The translations under genes were made by a program, and so were the position numbers. A DNA stretch of 64,000 nt, taken from positions 248,001 through 312,000 of the forward strand of contig KN832562.1 in assembly GCA_000827205.1 (NCBI GenBank). Reading direction: 5' to 3'. The notes beneath the pieces were generated by a model. It was not told the origin of the DNA and searched no databases. It was given only the letters and a program-made list of their open reading frames with translations. This document shows positions 45,197 through 56,804 of the stretch, in pieces. The stretch is from Plicaturopsis crispa FD-325 SS-3. Lineage: Eukaryota; Basidiomycota; Agaricomycetes; Amylocorticiales; Amylocorticiaceae. How positions within the stretch are numbered: the stretch's first letter is position 1; every line of letters starts with the position of its first letter.

Positions 45197-45419
45197 GGGG
45201 CAGGCTGCGCTTGACCGGCCGTATAAGTGTATACGGTTTTACTAATAAACGCGTTCACGACCTACCACCAAAGCTTGTATACGGCCGGCCGTATAGTTTT
45301 CATGAACCATTGCAGACAACCACAATAGAATAGTTTTCATCCACCATCCGTCCCAAAATGGTTTCTACAAACCATTTTTAAACTTGAAACCGGCAAAATT
45401 GACTTTTTTATTACCATTC

Positions 45420-45512
45420 TGGGGAGTTGAACCCAAGCGCCCAGAAATGAAATGGTTCACAGAAACCATACAAAGTTGCTTGTTGACCGTTTAACCATTA
45501 GACTATCAGGTC
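45420..45512 (-). other. tRNA-like module 1 (A box and B box) inside the hAT-like element
   Basis: On the minus strand TAGTCTAATGGTTAAACGG fits a Pol III A box / D arm and GGTTCAACTCC a B box / T loop, about 60 nt apart. The T stem is nearly complete, but the acceptor arm does not pair, so it is not a working tRNA. It resembles a tRNA-derived SINE head. Confidence 0.5.
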
Positions 45513-45674
45513 TATTCTTCATAATAGATTCTGTTGACCATATTGCAGCCAAAGAAATGGTTTACATGACGCAAATTAACCAGGAATGGTCGTGGTAAAC
45601 CAAAATGACAATTTGGTTTGTAAATACTAAATTTTTGACACGTTATATATATACTGTACCAAAGCAGTGTAGTA

Positions 45675-45750
45675 TGGTCGTTTGGCACAGTGGTCCAGCG
45701 CGCCCGTTTCTTACAGTTGTCGCGCGTTCGATCCGCGGAGGGGTGTACCT
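45675..45750 (+). other. tRNA-like module 2 (A box and B box) inside the hAT-like element
   Basis: On the plus strand TGGCACAGTGGTCCA (45683-45697) fits an A box and GCGTTCGATCCGC (45724-45736) a B box, at normal tRNA spacing. The T stem pairs over four bases; the acceptor arm does not pair. It faces opposite to module 1. Confidence 0.5.
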
Positions 45751-46118
45751 TTTTATTGTGCGGCACAACCATTTTGATTTTGGTTTAGGCGCACTGTTCT
45801 CGAGATGGTTCACGGATACCGAACGCAATACGGTTTCTCTACACCGTTATGACCGACATCAGCTATGGTACTAGAAAACCATTCACATTTTTTTGGTGCC
45901 AGACAACTATATTCTGAAATCGATATGATTCCTGGAGACCATTCATGCCTCTCACCCTCAATTTGGTTTGCACAAACCGTATTCATGTTACTTCTGTGTC
46001 GTAAATGGTACCTCAAAACTATACGACCGGCCGTGAACGATTTTCAGTGTTAGGTCGTGAACGGCTTTATTAGAAAAACCGTATACAGTTACACGGCCCG
46101 CGGTGCGCAACCTATCCG

Positions 46119-46126
46119 GACTCGGT
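46119..46126. repeat. 8-bp target-site duplication, right copy (GACTCGGT)
   Basis: Identical to 45189-45196. Confidence 0.88.
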
Positions 46127-46267
46127 CAAGACATGGGAGTCGAAACAGCGCATAGTGCATAGCTCAGAAGGTAGACCGTCATTAACAAGTGGTACAGAGC
46201 AGGGGTTGAAGGGAGAGGGGAACTAGGTGCAAGAGTTTAAGGTTTTAGTTAGTCGAGAAGAAAAAAA

Positions 46268-48776
46268 TCAAGCCGCGTCAGTCTGGATAGGTATGACCTG
46301 ACCGCCCTTCGCAGCGGTGGGCGTGAAAGTGTGCCAGCGATCGTTGAACCGCACGTCGAGGGGTCGACCACCGTACATGTACTGTTGGAATTTGGCTGCA
46401 GGAAAATGAGCTAGAGCACTAGAAAAATGAGGTCTCGGCAGAGGGACGTACCGATGGCAGTTTCCGCTTCCTGTACCTGCGCGAACTGTACAACGCCACA
46501 TCCTTTTGACCTGGTGCCTTCAAACAATATTTCTGCCAACTCAACCTGACCGGTCGTCTCGAACAGCTCGACCAGATCCTCGTTAGCAGTGGACCAAGGT
46601 AACTAAATGATACGAATCCCAAGTCAGCACCCAATATATGATAAACAGTGAAATGCACATACGTTGCGGACCATGATTTGCTGGCTGGGCTCTGGCTCGG
46701 TGTAGCCCGCGGCGCCAGGGCCGAAACCTGCACCAGCACCTGGGCCTGCACCTGCGTATCCAGCGCCACCTCCACCACCATAGCCGTCCATCCTCAGCCC
46801 TGCACCACCAGGTCCAGTGGGTGCACCTTGATCAGGGCCTGAGTAGTCGGCATACAGGTCCTGGTTGGAGAAGTCGCGCCCTGCGCCTGCGCCACCTCCA
46901 TACCCGCCACGGAAACCACCACCAAACCCACGTCCGCCGAAGCCACGTCCTCCACCACGGAGGCCGCGAAGACCGCCGCGAAAGCCTCCGCGGAAGGCGC
47001 CAGGTCCGGACAAGCCAGCGTAGCGGTCCTGTTCGTACAATTAGCATGCTACTGCAGGAACGTCTGACTTCTACAAACCTCTCGAACTTCGAGTGTCCGA
47101 CCGTACCAGTCAAACCCGTGATACATGGCTATGGGCATTTGAGTAAAGAGCATTGCAATGCGTATAAGCAACAGGCGCACCAATGGCTTGGGTAGCATCT
47201 TTGGGGGTCTCAAAGACAACCGTCCCAGACCCTTTTGGCCGACCATCTGCACCTATGTTGATGTCGGCACGGACGATGTTCCCAGCAGCGCGGAATAAAT
47301 CCTTCAGGTCTTGCCAGCCAGCCTGGTAAGGCAACTATATTGACATGCTCAGCCGTTTTCACAAGGTCAGCTACAGTAACGAAGCACGTACGTTGCCGAC
47401 ATAGAGTTGGTTGCCAGGATTTGCCTGAGCGCCGAAAAAGTTGTGCGAGGGCGGGCGCGGGGGTGGCCCGGCGTTTAGTCCTTGACCAGCCATGGCCATA
47501 CCTATTTTTCCTGGGACCGGGGTGGCACCAAAGCGCGATTCGTTCTCGCGATCCTGGTCGCAAAAGTGTTATGAGTGCGATTGAGTGCAAGTACAGGATC
47601 ACACATACCTCACGGATGAAGACTGGGCGACCGAGAAGCGACATTTCGGAGAGCTCCCGCACAGCGCGTTGAGCGTCTTCGACCGACGCGAATTCCACGA
47701 TACTGATAATGGGCGCGTCAGCATAGGTCCTTGGCTTTCAAGAGGAAAACAACTCACCCGCATCCTTTGGATACGCCGGTCGGTGTGACGAGGACTTCGG
47801 CGAATAGGACCTCTCCAGCTGACGAACCCCAAAAGAAAACTCCCATCAATATCCTCTCAACTCATCCGTCAATCAAAAAACCAAAAATGCATCGCTCTTC
47901 CTCCCCGCAAACTCGGCATCGCACATCGAAATGGAAACCACTTCCGTTCCTCCGCGGCAACGTCCTCTTTAACATGAAACGATCGTGCGCCAACGGGCTC
48001 CACAGTTTGAAGATGGTTCGGAAAAGAATGCTAATTTGAGATGTCCCCCACCCACCTCCCCTCATGAATTCCATCAGGTCCCTGTACTTGACGTCGTAAC
48101 TCAGGTTGCCGACGTAGACCCGGTTTTCCCTCTTGCTGATTTTGGCGAACTCGACGGCCTCCTCGTGGTCCGCGTTCATGGGCCCGCCGAGCGAGCGCGC
48201 GAACGAGTCGGACGGCTTGCGGTCGCGGCTGCGCGAACGCGGCGAGCGCGAACGGGACCGCGGCGAGAAGCTGCGCGAGCGCGAGCGGTGGGAGCGACGG
48301 CGGGGTGAGGCAGACCGTCTCCGCGAGCGAGAACGGGGCGTCCTCGAGCGCTTCCGCCGCTGGTAAAAAAAGACCGGTCAATGATAGGCGCCCGGCAGAT
48401 GGGCGATAAAGCACACTCACGTCGCCGTTGCGCCTTTCCTCGGGCTCCCAGTGATCGCCTCCGCCTCCGCCGCCACGTCTTCCACGGCCTTAGGGATTAC
48501 GAAGATGAGCAAAAGCTGGTATGCGGCGCAAAAGCAAGGACTCGAAGAAAGCGCACCAGACTCACGCCTATGGCTGTCCCTGTCCCTGTCGCTCCGCCTG
48601 CTGTCCCTGTCGCGGTCGCGTTCTCTGTCTCTGTCCCTGTCCTTGTCACGGTCATAGTCACGATCCCGATCCCTGTCTCGTTCACGATCCCGGTCCCTGC
48701 TGCTGCTGCTCACGGGTACAACGGCCGGTTTTTCGTCGACGAGCACCTCGTCTTTTGCCTTCATGTCGACGTCCAT
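46268..48776 (-). CDS. Gbp2/Hrb1-like SR-type nuclear RNA-binding protein, three RRMs
   Basis: Shuttling mRNA-binding protein that links transcription, splicing quality control and export. The start at 48776 gives MDVDMKAKDEVLVDEK and an RD-repeat run (DRDRERDRDRDRDYDRD), then an RS-type domain (RSRSRRRSASPRRRSHRSRS). RRM1 shows RVYVGNLSYDVKYRDLMEFM and GCGIVEFASVEDA; RRM2 shows QLYVGNLPYQAGWQDLKDLF and GSGTVVFETPKDA; a long RGG/GYG-rich linker follows; RRM3 shows QQIMVRNLPWSTANEDLVEL and GCGVVQFAQVQEA. Order and spacing match yeast Gbp2/Hrb1. Several short introns. It is the second mRNA-export factor in the window besides Yra1, but they are not adjacent. Confidence 0.92.
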
Positions 48777-49183
48777 CTTGAGTTTTCCGGCGAGACTAGG
48801 GGGGTAGAGAAAAGAGAGGAAAAAAGGGAGGGATGGTGGTGGTTTGGGGTCAAGAAGTGACTGCGTTTTTCGGGGTCGCGGCTGCGCTCATTTGGCACCG
48901 CGCAGATTTTACTGGCACCGCTGTGGCGTAAGTCCGTGCTCGGATGGCCTCAACTCACTGGCAGCAGACTCGAGGATAGCGAGATAGCGAGTGCATATGT
49001 AACATCTACCAGGAGTTATACACTAATAAGTAATGTACGGGAAGCCGCCGTGTCCATTGCAATGTCCAGAGCAGTAAGTAGAGGGTATATATCCAGTCAT
49101 TTTCCGAATTAAATCTGCTAAAATTTTGGCGCGGCGAATCTGCGCGTCTAGATAGATAGATAGGGTGCATGTAGAGACGCAGG
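48777..49183. other. Intergenic with (GATA)n microsatellite
   Basis: About 400 bp. A GATA run of four units near 49150-49163 lies in the presumed 3' UTR of the MFSD5-like gene. Nothing else seen. Confidence 0.5.
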
Positions 49184-50854
49184 TTATGCGGGGCGGAGGT
49201 GAATTGATTCCGGTCGCGGGTTTTCGTCGACGCGCTCGACGACGACCAGCGCGGTCATGATGCTCGAGAACGTGAGCATGAGCGCGCTCGCAGCGAGGAC
49301 GGCGTTGCGTGCGGATGAGACGCCCGTCAGCAACGACACGACGACGAACACGTTCAGCGGCACGCGGAACAGCGAGGATAACTGCGATACGCACAAAGGT
49401 CAGCCATTTATAGGAACACGGGAGGTAGTACACGAGACTCACTGTTGCACGGTGTTCGTTCGAGATAAGCGAGCCGCGGAGCATGCCCTGCACGGGGTAG
49501 TACATGCCCACGCACGCCTCGAAGGCGCAGAACGCCCAGAAGCGGATCCGCTCGTCGTCGGATTTGATGCTGATAGCGAGCGCGCACGCGCTGACCGCAC
49601 ATACCATGCTGCTAAGCTTCGCGTGCAGGGTGAGCGCAGAGTCTGCCGGCGACGAGGGTGTGGAGGGCGCAGAGTACGACACGATCGCGGTGTACAGGAG
49701 CGAGCCGAGCATCATGCTGACCATGAACGCGGAGAAGATGTACCCGAGGGGGAGGGCGAATTGTGGGTAGTACATAGATGCTTCTTGCAGCGAGGGCACC
49801 CAGAGGAACACAAAGAGGTACATAGAGCCCTCAAAGCACGTCTGCGTCAGCCCGAGAACGAGCAGCAGTGGGTCTGTCGCAGCGCGTTAGCGTTGTTTGG
49901 GTACATAGATCAACACACACCCTCGCTGACAATGCGCCACGCTTGACCGAGACGTTTTATTTGGAATGGGTCAGAGACGCCCGTGGTAGAGGCACCACCT
50001 CCGCCTCCGTAGTTTTCGATCCAGGATCCGCGAATGACGACCCACGCGAGAAGCAGGAGCATTCCACTGACCACAAAGGGCGAGGCAAAGCTTCCGGTCG
50101 ACCCTACTAGCTGGTTGCTGAACACGCCTGCGCCAGTCGCGACAAACCCGTTCACCAGTGTCGCGCGGCCCATGATGGTGGAAAGGTCGGACTGGGGGAG
50201 GGCGAGGCCGTTCGAGGACGAGACAAGCCATGCCTCAAACGCCGAGTACAGGATGGACGTGGAGATGCCGCCCATGACCCGGCCCAACAGCAGAATGGGC
50301 AGCGACGGAAAGAGGATGCATACACAAGTCAATGTGTATGTCAAGCAGAATGCCATGCAAAGCTTTTTGCGCCCGCTGCGGAAGTTTGATCATATGAGGA
50401 GCGGCGCCCGAAGCTAGACTATAAGAGACGTACTGCTGGTCTGCCCAAACACCCACCAGCGGGGCCGTCAATCCTGCAGACACAAAGCCCGTCACGAACA
50501 ATATTGCGACTATCCGCTCGGGAAATGCGTACTGTTCCCTGTAGAGGGAGTATACGTACGGGCCCTGGAGCCAGTCGGCGCCTGCACGGTGTGTTATCGG
50601 CCATGTCACTGCTATATCCGGGCCTACCAGCACTCACCCATGACGATTGCATATACGACTAGGTACTGCCTGGTGAGCTGCGCGAGCACGCTGGAGGTCG
50701 CAGACCCTAACGCCCCGTTCTCAGCGCGCTCTGCCAAACGGTCCTTGGCCTGGGATGCGTGTCGTTTGTTCGACACATGCCGGTCGAGAAGGAGGGCGAC
50801 TCCGCAGACACCCGTTAGGATGATGAGCTGCAGCTCATAGAAAGGAGAGGACAT
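49184..50854 (-). CDS. MFSD5-like major facilitator (molybdate-anion transporter type)
   Basis: Twelve-helix membrane carrier of the MFSD5/MOT2 family, reported in algae to take up molybdate. The start at 50854 gives MSSPFYELQLIIL. Family marks: ADWLQGPYVYSLYREQYAFP, AGLTAPLVGVWADQ spliced onto FGRRKLCMAFCLTYTLTCV, LGRVMGGISTSILYSAFEAW, VIRGSWIENYG, and ACVGMYYPVQGMLRGSLI followed by LFRVPLNVFVVVSLLTG. The match to human MFSD5 is continuous. Six exons or so with introns of 50-60 nt. The molybdate role is carried over from distant homologues and is not shown by this sequence. Confidence 0.92.
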
Positions 50855-51942
50855 GTCTTGGATGAAAGCAGACACTGAATCGTGGCACTGGCGGTGGAGA
50901 CAACAGGTATGTTCCTTTCTATGTCAAAATTACCCCTTATGTATGTCGTGCCCGCCCAAATGCCCGCTGATGTCTGCAAAACTTTCCTACTTCTTGGATA
51001 CACGTCGGATCCACTCCACCGCTCGCTTACAACGGTCAATGCGACCGCCCACTGCAAGTCCTGCTACATCTGTTCGTCGTTGCGCACGTCTCGTATTTCA
51101 TCGAGTGTAATTGACAGCAATATCAACTCTGACTTAAGGACTCGGAGTGAAAGTAGAAGGGCAATGCTATGCTGCATACTTGAGATTTCGCTGTGTTCCT
51201 GCCAAGATATCAATGACGTTGAAGGTTTAATAATCAATATCGGGAAGATCTCGTGGCTTTTGTGGGGTAGACCGGCTATATCAGGATAAAATAGACCGGT
51301 GCTAAGCAGGGCCACTTGAAGTTGAAGGACTGTAAAGACTGCAGCTGGACGGCACAACTTATTGACAATGCGTACGCCGACGAGCACAAAGGGTATCGCG
51401 TCGCGCCTCCGAATGCGACAGTAGGTTTCAAGACGCGGGAGATGAAGCGCATTGCTAGCAGCGCCGCGGCAGCGTGCCACCAACCCCGAATAAAGGCAAT
51501 CTGTATCACAAACTCCTTGCGGCACTCAGAGGCGCTGCAGGACACAGGGAGGGTAATCATGCCCGACCAGAGAAGCGATTGAGGACAGTGTGCAGGGAAA
51601 AGGCGTGACGCAAGGTTCACGGTGCACGAGAGCTGTCAGGTTCGTCGTCGCGCGCATGCTTGTGATTTGACGGGAGATCCAAAACGGAGAGGGCTGCAGG
51701 GACACAGGGCGGGGTATCATGCCCGACCGGAGAGAGTCTGCAGGGCAGAGGTGTCACGGTGCACAAGCATTATCCACATAAAGCGCACTCCGGGCGGTCA
51801 GGGTCAACGCATGATTGACCGCTGATGCAGATGGCGAGCGCTGTTTTGCTGCATGCAAGCTGGCGATGGGACATGTGTGGCTGTTGAAGAGAGAGAGCTG
51901 CGATAGAATTACACACATACATGGATGATACAAACATGATCA
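50855..51942. other. Intergenic with an imperfect direct duplication
   Basis: About 1.1 kb between the MFSD5-like gene and the PCMT gene. Apart from the repeat pair at 51533-51766 no feature was recognised; frames are short. Confidence 0.5.
51533..51766. repeat. Imperfect direct repeat, two copies of about 75-95 bp
   Basis: Copy 1 (51533-51629) and copy 2 (51691-51766) share CTGCAGG, GACACAGGG, ATCATGCCCGACC, AGAG and TCACGGTGCAC in the same order, with gaps in copy 2. Spacing between copy starts is about 160 bp. Confidence 0.75.
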
Positions 51943-52837
51943 TTATTTCGTAGTTTGCTTGACGCGGTCCGTCAGCGGGACGTACTGCGACCCAGCGATC
52001 AGTGTCTTGCAGCGCGTGCGGCAGGCAAGTACGCACGACGACGCCCATGACGCGTTTCTGCGTGACGTTCTCTTCCGCGTCCTTATCGACCTGCACGATC
52101 TCCTGGCTGCTCGTGCCCACGGGAATGAACATCCTGCCGGGGCGCGCCAGCTGCTCGACGAGGGGCGCGGGCAGCGTAGGCGCAGCGGCACCGACATGGA
52201 TAGCGTCGTACGGGCCTGCGCTCGCATATCCCTGCCTGCCATCGCCAACAATCATCTCGATCTGCCCCGCGGCGAGGGCACCTCCGAGGCCGTCTTTCTG
52301 CAGGTTCTGGACAGACCAGTCGACGAGGGCGGGGATGTGGTCGATGCCGACGACCTTTCCGTGCGGGCCGACGAGGTGGTGGAGGACAGCAGTGAGGTAG
52401 CCGGAGCCGCTGCCGACGTCGAGGACCTTTGCACCGGGGCGCAGGAAAGGCTGGAGATGCTCCGCTGCGTGTGCGTGCTGGGCCCGACGTATCATAAGCC
52501 AGGTCAGCGCGACGGGGCATTTGCGTGCGTACCATGTGAGGCGCCGAGATGGTCGCTCCGTGGCCAATGGATCTGTGGGGCAAATCAGAGTCAGTTTAAG
52601 CTGCAACAGGTGGGCGTACTGCGGCGAGTCTTCGTAGGCAGCGCTCTTGACGAGAACGTAGTTTGCGCGGTCTACTTTGGACATGGCCTACGCCAAGAGG
52701 GTGGTCAGTTGCCCTGCGCCAAGCTGGAAAAGCAGGAGGACGAGCACGGTGGAGACTTGGTCGGAATGGATGAGTTTTGCGCGGGCCATGTTCGCGACAA
52801 GTTCAGCGTTCGTCTTGCCCGTGCACGTCCAAGCCAT
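51943..52837 (-). CDS. Protein-L-isoaspartate O-methyltransferase (PCMT)
   Basis: Repairs age-damaged proteins by methylating isoaspartyl residues with S-adenosylmethionine. The start at 52837 gives MAWTCTGKTNAELVANM, as expected of the family (W..SG/TGKTN). After VDRANYVLVKSAAYEDSPQ and IGHGATISAPHMHAHA comes the SAM motif I, VLDVGSGSGYLTAVL, then VVGIDHIPALVDWSVQNL, DGRQGYASAGPYDAIHVGAA and RPGRMFIPVG. The last intron joins VV to YVPLTDRVKQTTK before the stop at 51943. Four exons. Complete and cytosolic. Confidence 0.96.
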
Positions 52838-53125
52838 GGCGATTGCAACGAGATTGCAACGTGTTTTATAGATGATTTTGATATGTTTTTGTGACGGTAA
52901 ATGACGATGAACAGGTCCAAGTCATGACGATGAACTCGGATGCTATGAAAGCGCTGTGCGCCAAAAAAGTCTGGGCTTTGAATCTCTTGGACTCCCTGCC
53001 TGTGCCCGTGCGCCGACCTTGAAAACCGCTGAGCACGTTCGTTTTCTGCCTTTTCGTCCTCCCTTTGCTGTCTTTCGCGTTATAACGTCTTGTTCTGACA
53101 TTGGCCTCTGGTGCTCCGTACTTTC
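52838..53125. promoter_or_regulatory. 288-bp divergent promoter region, PCMT / AEC transporter
   Basis: Start codons at 52837 (minus) and 53126 (plus) share this gap. No clear core element seen. Confidence 0.5.
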
Positions 53126-55263
53126 ATGATCAGTGACACCCCAATAGCCCCTCTGCTAGTCACAGTCTTCACCGTAAGTCACCAGTCCTCCGCGTGAGGA
53201 TCTTATTCGGATCACTTACACCAATTTTGGATCTTTGCAGTCGATCCTAGAGGTGTTTCTGCTATGCCTGGCAGGATATGTGCTAGCTGGTCGCGGTGTG
53301 CTCGATAGGAAGACGCAAAAGGTGTGTCCGCCACAGGCTGCATGCTTGAGGACGCGTAACTGACCTGGACGTGCGCAGCAACTTAATCGCTTGAACGTCT
53401 CCCTCTTCACACCGTCCCTCCTCTTCTCGAAAGTCGCATTTTTCTTATCACCAGGTGCGCGCTATGCTGTATATGCATCAACCTCACTGTCTGACCCGTG
53501 CACGCAGCGAAATTGCGAGAGCTATGGGTTATACCCTTGTTCTTCGTTCTCGTAACCGCAGTCTCTATGGCGGTGTCCTTCACTCTTGGGCTCATCTTCA
53601 GGTTGAAGCGATCACAGCGGTACGCTACGTTTTTTTTATTGGAGCGCGTTTTCCTGATAAATTTGCGGCACTCAGGAGTTTCGGAATGGCTGCGGCAATG
53701 TTCATGAACTCGAATTCTCTGCCTATCGCATTGATGCAGAGTCTCGTCGTGACTGTTCCCGGACTCAAGTGGGGGAAGAACGACAATAAGGATGCCATGG
53801 TCGGCCGTGCACTGACATATCTCGTTCTGTACAGCACGCTCGGGATGATAGTGAGTCTCCATTCAAGTAGCCGGTGGAAAGAGACTGACGAAGCGCAGTT
53901 AAGGTGGAGTTACGGCGTTCGTCTACTGTCCCAAGCGGATCCGGAGCCTGTTACAAAAATGACGAACCCCGACGAAGACCACGAGACGAGCGCTCTCCTA
54001 CCGCCCGACGAAACGGCGTTCCCCGCGTCCAACGCCGAGCAGTGCATTTTGAACCACCCGCACTCGGAAGGCTCGACGCAGGTGGGCACGGATGACGAGC
54101 CTGATCCAAACTTCCTGCCGCACATCGTTATCTCCGACACAGACAGAGAACATATACAGGGACACCTGCAGCGACGGCCACAGCACATTACCGCGCTCCA
54201 TACCCATTCCTCGTTCTTCCACTCCTTCCCGAACTCGCCTGCGCCCTCCCGGCCAGACACACCGGACACCCAAAAACCGGTGGCGGCCTTCACGAGCTCC
54301 CCGACGAGTTCCGATGACGAGGAGGACTACAGTTCCAGCGATGATGGAGACATTGAATCTACGCGACTCCCTCGGCACCGGCCTGCCACGGCACCGACGT
54401 CCACGCGCTTCCAATCACTCATGCGACGTACGGGGCACCGCATAGGCGGGGCCTGGACCACGCTGAACGAATTCATGACGGTCCCGCTGTGGGCGGCGCT
54501 CGCCTCTATCATCGTCGCATGCGTGCGCCCGATGCAGCACGCGCTCGACGTGCACATGCAGCCCGTCAAGGGCGCGCTCACCGCCGCCGGGAACTGCTCG
54601 ATCCCGCTCACCCTGATCGTGCTGGGCGCGTACTTCTACACGCCCCCCGCGCCGGAGCGCGAGCTGGACACGTCGCGGCCTCGGGGGCTGCGGGCTGCTG
54701 TGAGCTCGGCGTCGCTGTACTCGATGGTGCACAGCGTGCGCGAGCTGTTCAAGTTGCGGCCCCGGGATACTGCGGCGCGGCGGCGGATGTCGGGCGACGA
54801 GTCGCTGATGGCTGCGTCAGCTGGGAGCGGGCGGCCAGGGGAGACGACGACGGTCATCATCGCGGTCGTGTCGCGCATGATCATCACGCCGCTGCTTCTG
54901 CTGCCCCTCATGGCGCTGTCCGCACGGTTCGACATACAGGCTGTTTTCGAGGAGTAAGTCCTGCGTGCCTTTACTTTCCTTTCATCGCAGCCTTGTTAAC
55001 TGACCTCTGTATAGCCCGGTTTTCGTTGTGGCGAATGTGCTCTTGATTTCTTCGCCCCCTGCCTTGACTCTGGCTCAGGTACGTACAGCGTTACTTGTTC
55101 TGCTATGCGACTAACGTTTTCTTGCGAACAGATCACACAGGCTGCATCTGGGGATGCCTTCGAGCGGCTTATTAGCCGCACTATCTTCTGGTCATACTGC
55201 GTCATCACCCCGCCAGCCACGATTATATACGTCGTTATCGGGCTCATCCTCGCCAAGCTGTGA
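53126..55263 (+). CDS. Auxin-efflux-carrier-family (AEC/PIN-like) membrane transporter
   Basis: Fungal AEC transporter, kin of yeast Ecm3 and related ER or vacuolar carriers; substrate unknown. The start at 53126 gives MISDTPIAPLLVTVFT, joined over an intron to SILEVFLLCLAGYVLAGRGV, then RLNVSLFTPSLLFSKVAFFL and LWVIPLFFVLVTAVSM. The conserved FGMAAAMFMNSNSLPIALMQ ends the N-terminal bundle. A hydrophilic loop of about 230 residues follows, acidic and serine-rich (DDEEDYSSSDDGD). The C-terminal bundle contains PLWAALASIIVACVRPMQ, GNCSIPLTLIVLGAYFY and RMIITPLLLLPLMALSA. At the end VFVVANVLLISSPPALTLAQ and WSYCVITPPATIIYVVIGL complete it. Two five-helix halves around a long loop is the usual fungal layout. 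Confidence 0.93.
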
Positions 55264-55626
55264 GAACATAGACTTAGATTTCCATATCCTCCAATGCATC
55301 ATTCTCGCCAACTCATTTGTGTATCTTGTCTTCATTTTGCTATCAACTCATGTATATCATGGACGTCGATAATATATCAACAACTTTGGGCGACGTCAAC
55401 ATCCGTTGGACTTGTTCTTACGCTTTTCATCCATCGAGAATTAGCAGTATGTTGTCACTTGCGTGAAGGTACAGCTGTACGTATATAGTGCTATGAGTCC
55501 AATGGCTACGCTGATGATACCCAACTACAGTACTACTAATCACTCTGGAACAAGCCTTTGTATGACAAAGGCGGATATCAAATTGTAAACATTGTAAACA
55601 AGTCTCCGGCGTATGATGACCATAAC
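55264..55626. other. Intergenic between convergent genes
   Basis: About 360 bp joining two 3' ends. Nothing recognised. Confidence 0.5.
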
Positions 55627-56804
55627 CTAGAAAGGCAGAGTCTCCAGCGCGCCCTTCGAGTCGAACTCAAAGTCGAGCATAGCAGGGCCGGCGACAGTGT
55701 GTGTGTCATCCACCGCAGAACCCGTGGCGTTATTTGTCGTGATCAGGGCGTAGACCACACCCTTTAGACCCTCCGGGATCACCACCGTCTTCCCGTCCTC
55801 TCCCAGCGCAACAGACACCGTAGAGCTCAGCAAGCCCGTGAGGAAGGTCGCGAAGAGTCCGCCTTGAGAGCCCGCGGATGTCGCGTTAAACTCCAGGGAG
55901 ACGGAGGCGCCAGGGGCGACGCCGGTCGACGGGAATACGAGCGGGGGGAATGCGGAGACAGGAAGCTGCGCGTTTGTGGATGGACAGTCGACGATGAATC
56001 CGGACGCGATGCTGAACACTTGATTGAGATCGAGGGGAATCTGCGGATATGTCAGAGATGATGGCACAAGATCATGGGACGGACAAACAGACCTCGAAGG
56101 CAGAGAACCACGGACTGCCTTTGCGCACGCTCGAGATGATCCACGAAGACTGGCGCGCTTCGGTGTTCATGATGGAGGCTGCCGCCGTCAGATAATCCTA
56201 CGAGTACAGGCGCTGTACATTAGCCGCACAAATTCGCTAGGCGTCAACTTGTGATACGAACTTTATTGTCAAGGAATTTTGATGCACCGAGGTATGCAGA
56301 GGTCCCTGTGTAAGGTGAACGCGCGTTAATGCTTCAGACGGGATGAAACAGCTCTACACATCTCTTACCAACGGTTTCCAAAGAGCTGCTCACGTCAACA
56401 AACGATTTCACGTCCGTGTCAGGGCTTTCGGTAACGAGGTTAATTAACACATCCCGGAAGAGGCAGACTTGGAGGAGGACACACAATTTGTACGTGCAAG
56501 CCTGCACCGCGTCAGCACCCAGCGCGCTCTCCAAAAATTGCACATGCGTCGCTTCGTGTTCCGCAATCTCCACGAACCGTGGGCGGACCCAGTCAGGCAG
56601 GCCTGCAGCGGCAAAATCTTCCGCCGTATATTTTGCGAGCCCGCCGGTGTAAAACGCGTTCTCGAGGTGCTCGAGGGTGAGGGCGAACTGCAGGATGCTC
56701 GTGTCCGTTATGTTCTCGGCTGAGCGGATGCTAGCGATGGGCGCGGCTAGTGCATGCGACAGCAGGTGAACACCGAGAAAGCACACGGTGAGGAGGTGAA
56801 ACAT
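55627..56804 (-). CDS. Secreted ferritin-like (Rds1/desiccation-related type) protein
   Basis: Member of the fungal ferritin-like group (Rds1 kin), often stress-linked; biochemical role unknown. The start at 56804 gives a signal peptide, MFHLLTVCFLGVHLLSHALA. The four-helix domain shows ILQFALTLEHLENAFYTGGL and RFVEIAEHEATHVQFLESAL, with Glu and His in the spacing of ferritin-like metal ligands. Introns are then removed to give ACTPDTDVKSFVDVSSSLE, GTSAYLGASKFLDNKDYLTA and SIMNTEARQSSWISSSVRKG, all diagnostic of the family. A C-terminal beta-like region (ASGFIVDCPSTNAQLPVSAF, later VYALITTNNATG) follows to the stop at 55627. Five exons. Complete as read. Confidence 0.92.

Larger units (their letters stand above)
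45197..46118. mobile_element. Non-autonomous hAT-like DNA transposon (MITE-like), 922 bp
   Basis: Flanked by a perfect 8-bp direct repeat (GACTCGGT), the hAT hallmark. The ends are inverted: left starts GGGGCAGGCTGCGC and the reverse complement of the right starts CGGATAGGTTGCGC (10 of 14 identical). Similarity continues inward for about 100 bp, including GTATACGGTTTT, CTAATAAA, CGTTCACGACCTA and CGTATAGTTTT blocks. The interior is AT-rich with many short palindromes built on AACCAT/ATGGTT, as in hAT subterminal regions. No transposase frame is present, so movement would depend on an enzyme from elsewhere. End divergence suggests an old copy, but the perfect duplication argues against extreme age. 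Confidence 0.85.

Noticed and set aside
45420-45750. Calling the two A-box/B-box modules true tRNA genes
   Set aside because: Acceptor stems do not pair in either, so they are described only as tRNA-like.
49257-49946. 229-codon plus-strand open frame
   Set aside because: Antisense of the MFSD5-like transporter, whose helices and family motifs are on the minus strand.
51959-52894. 311-codon plus-strand open frame
   Set aside because: Antisense of the PCMT gene; the minus strand carries the SAM-binding motif and family signatures.
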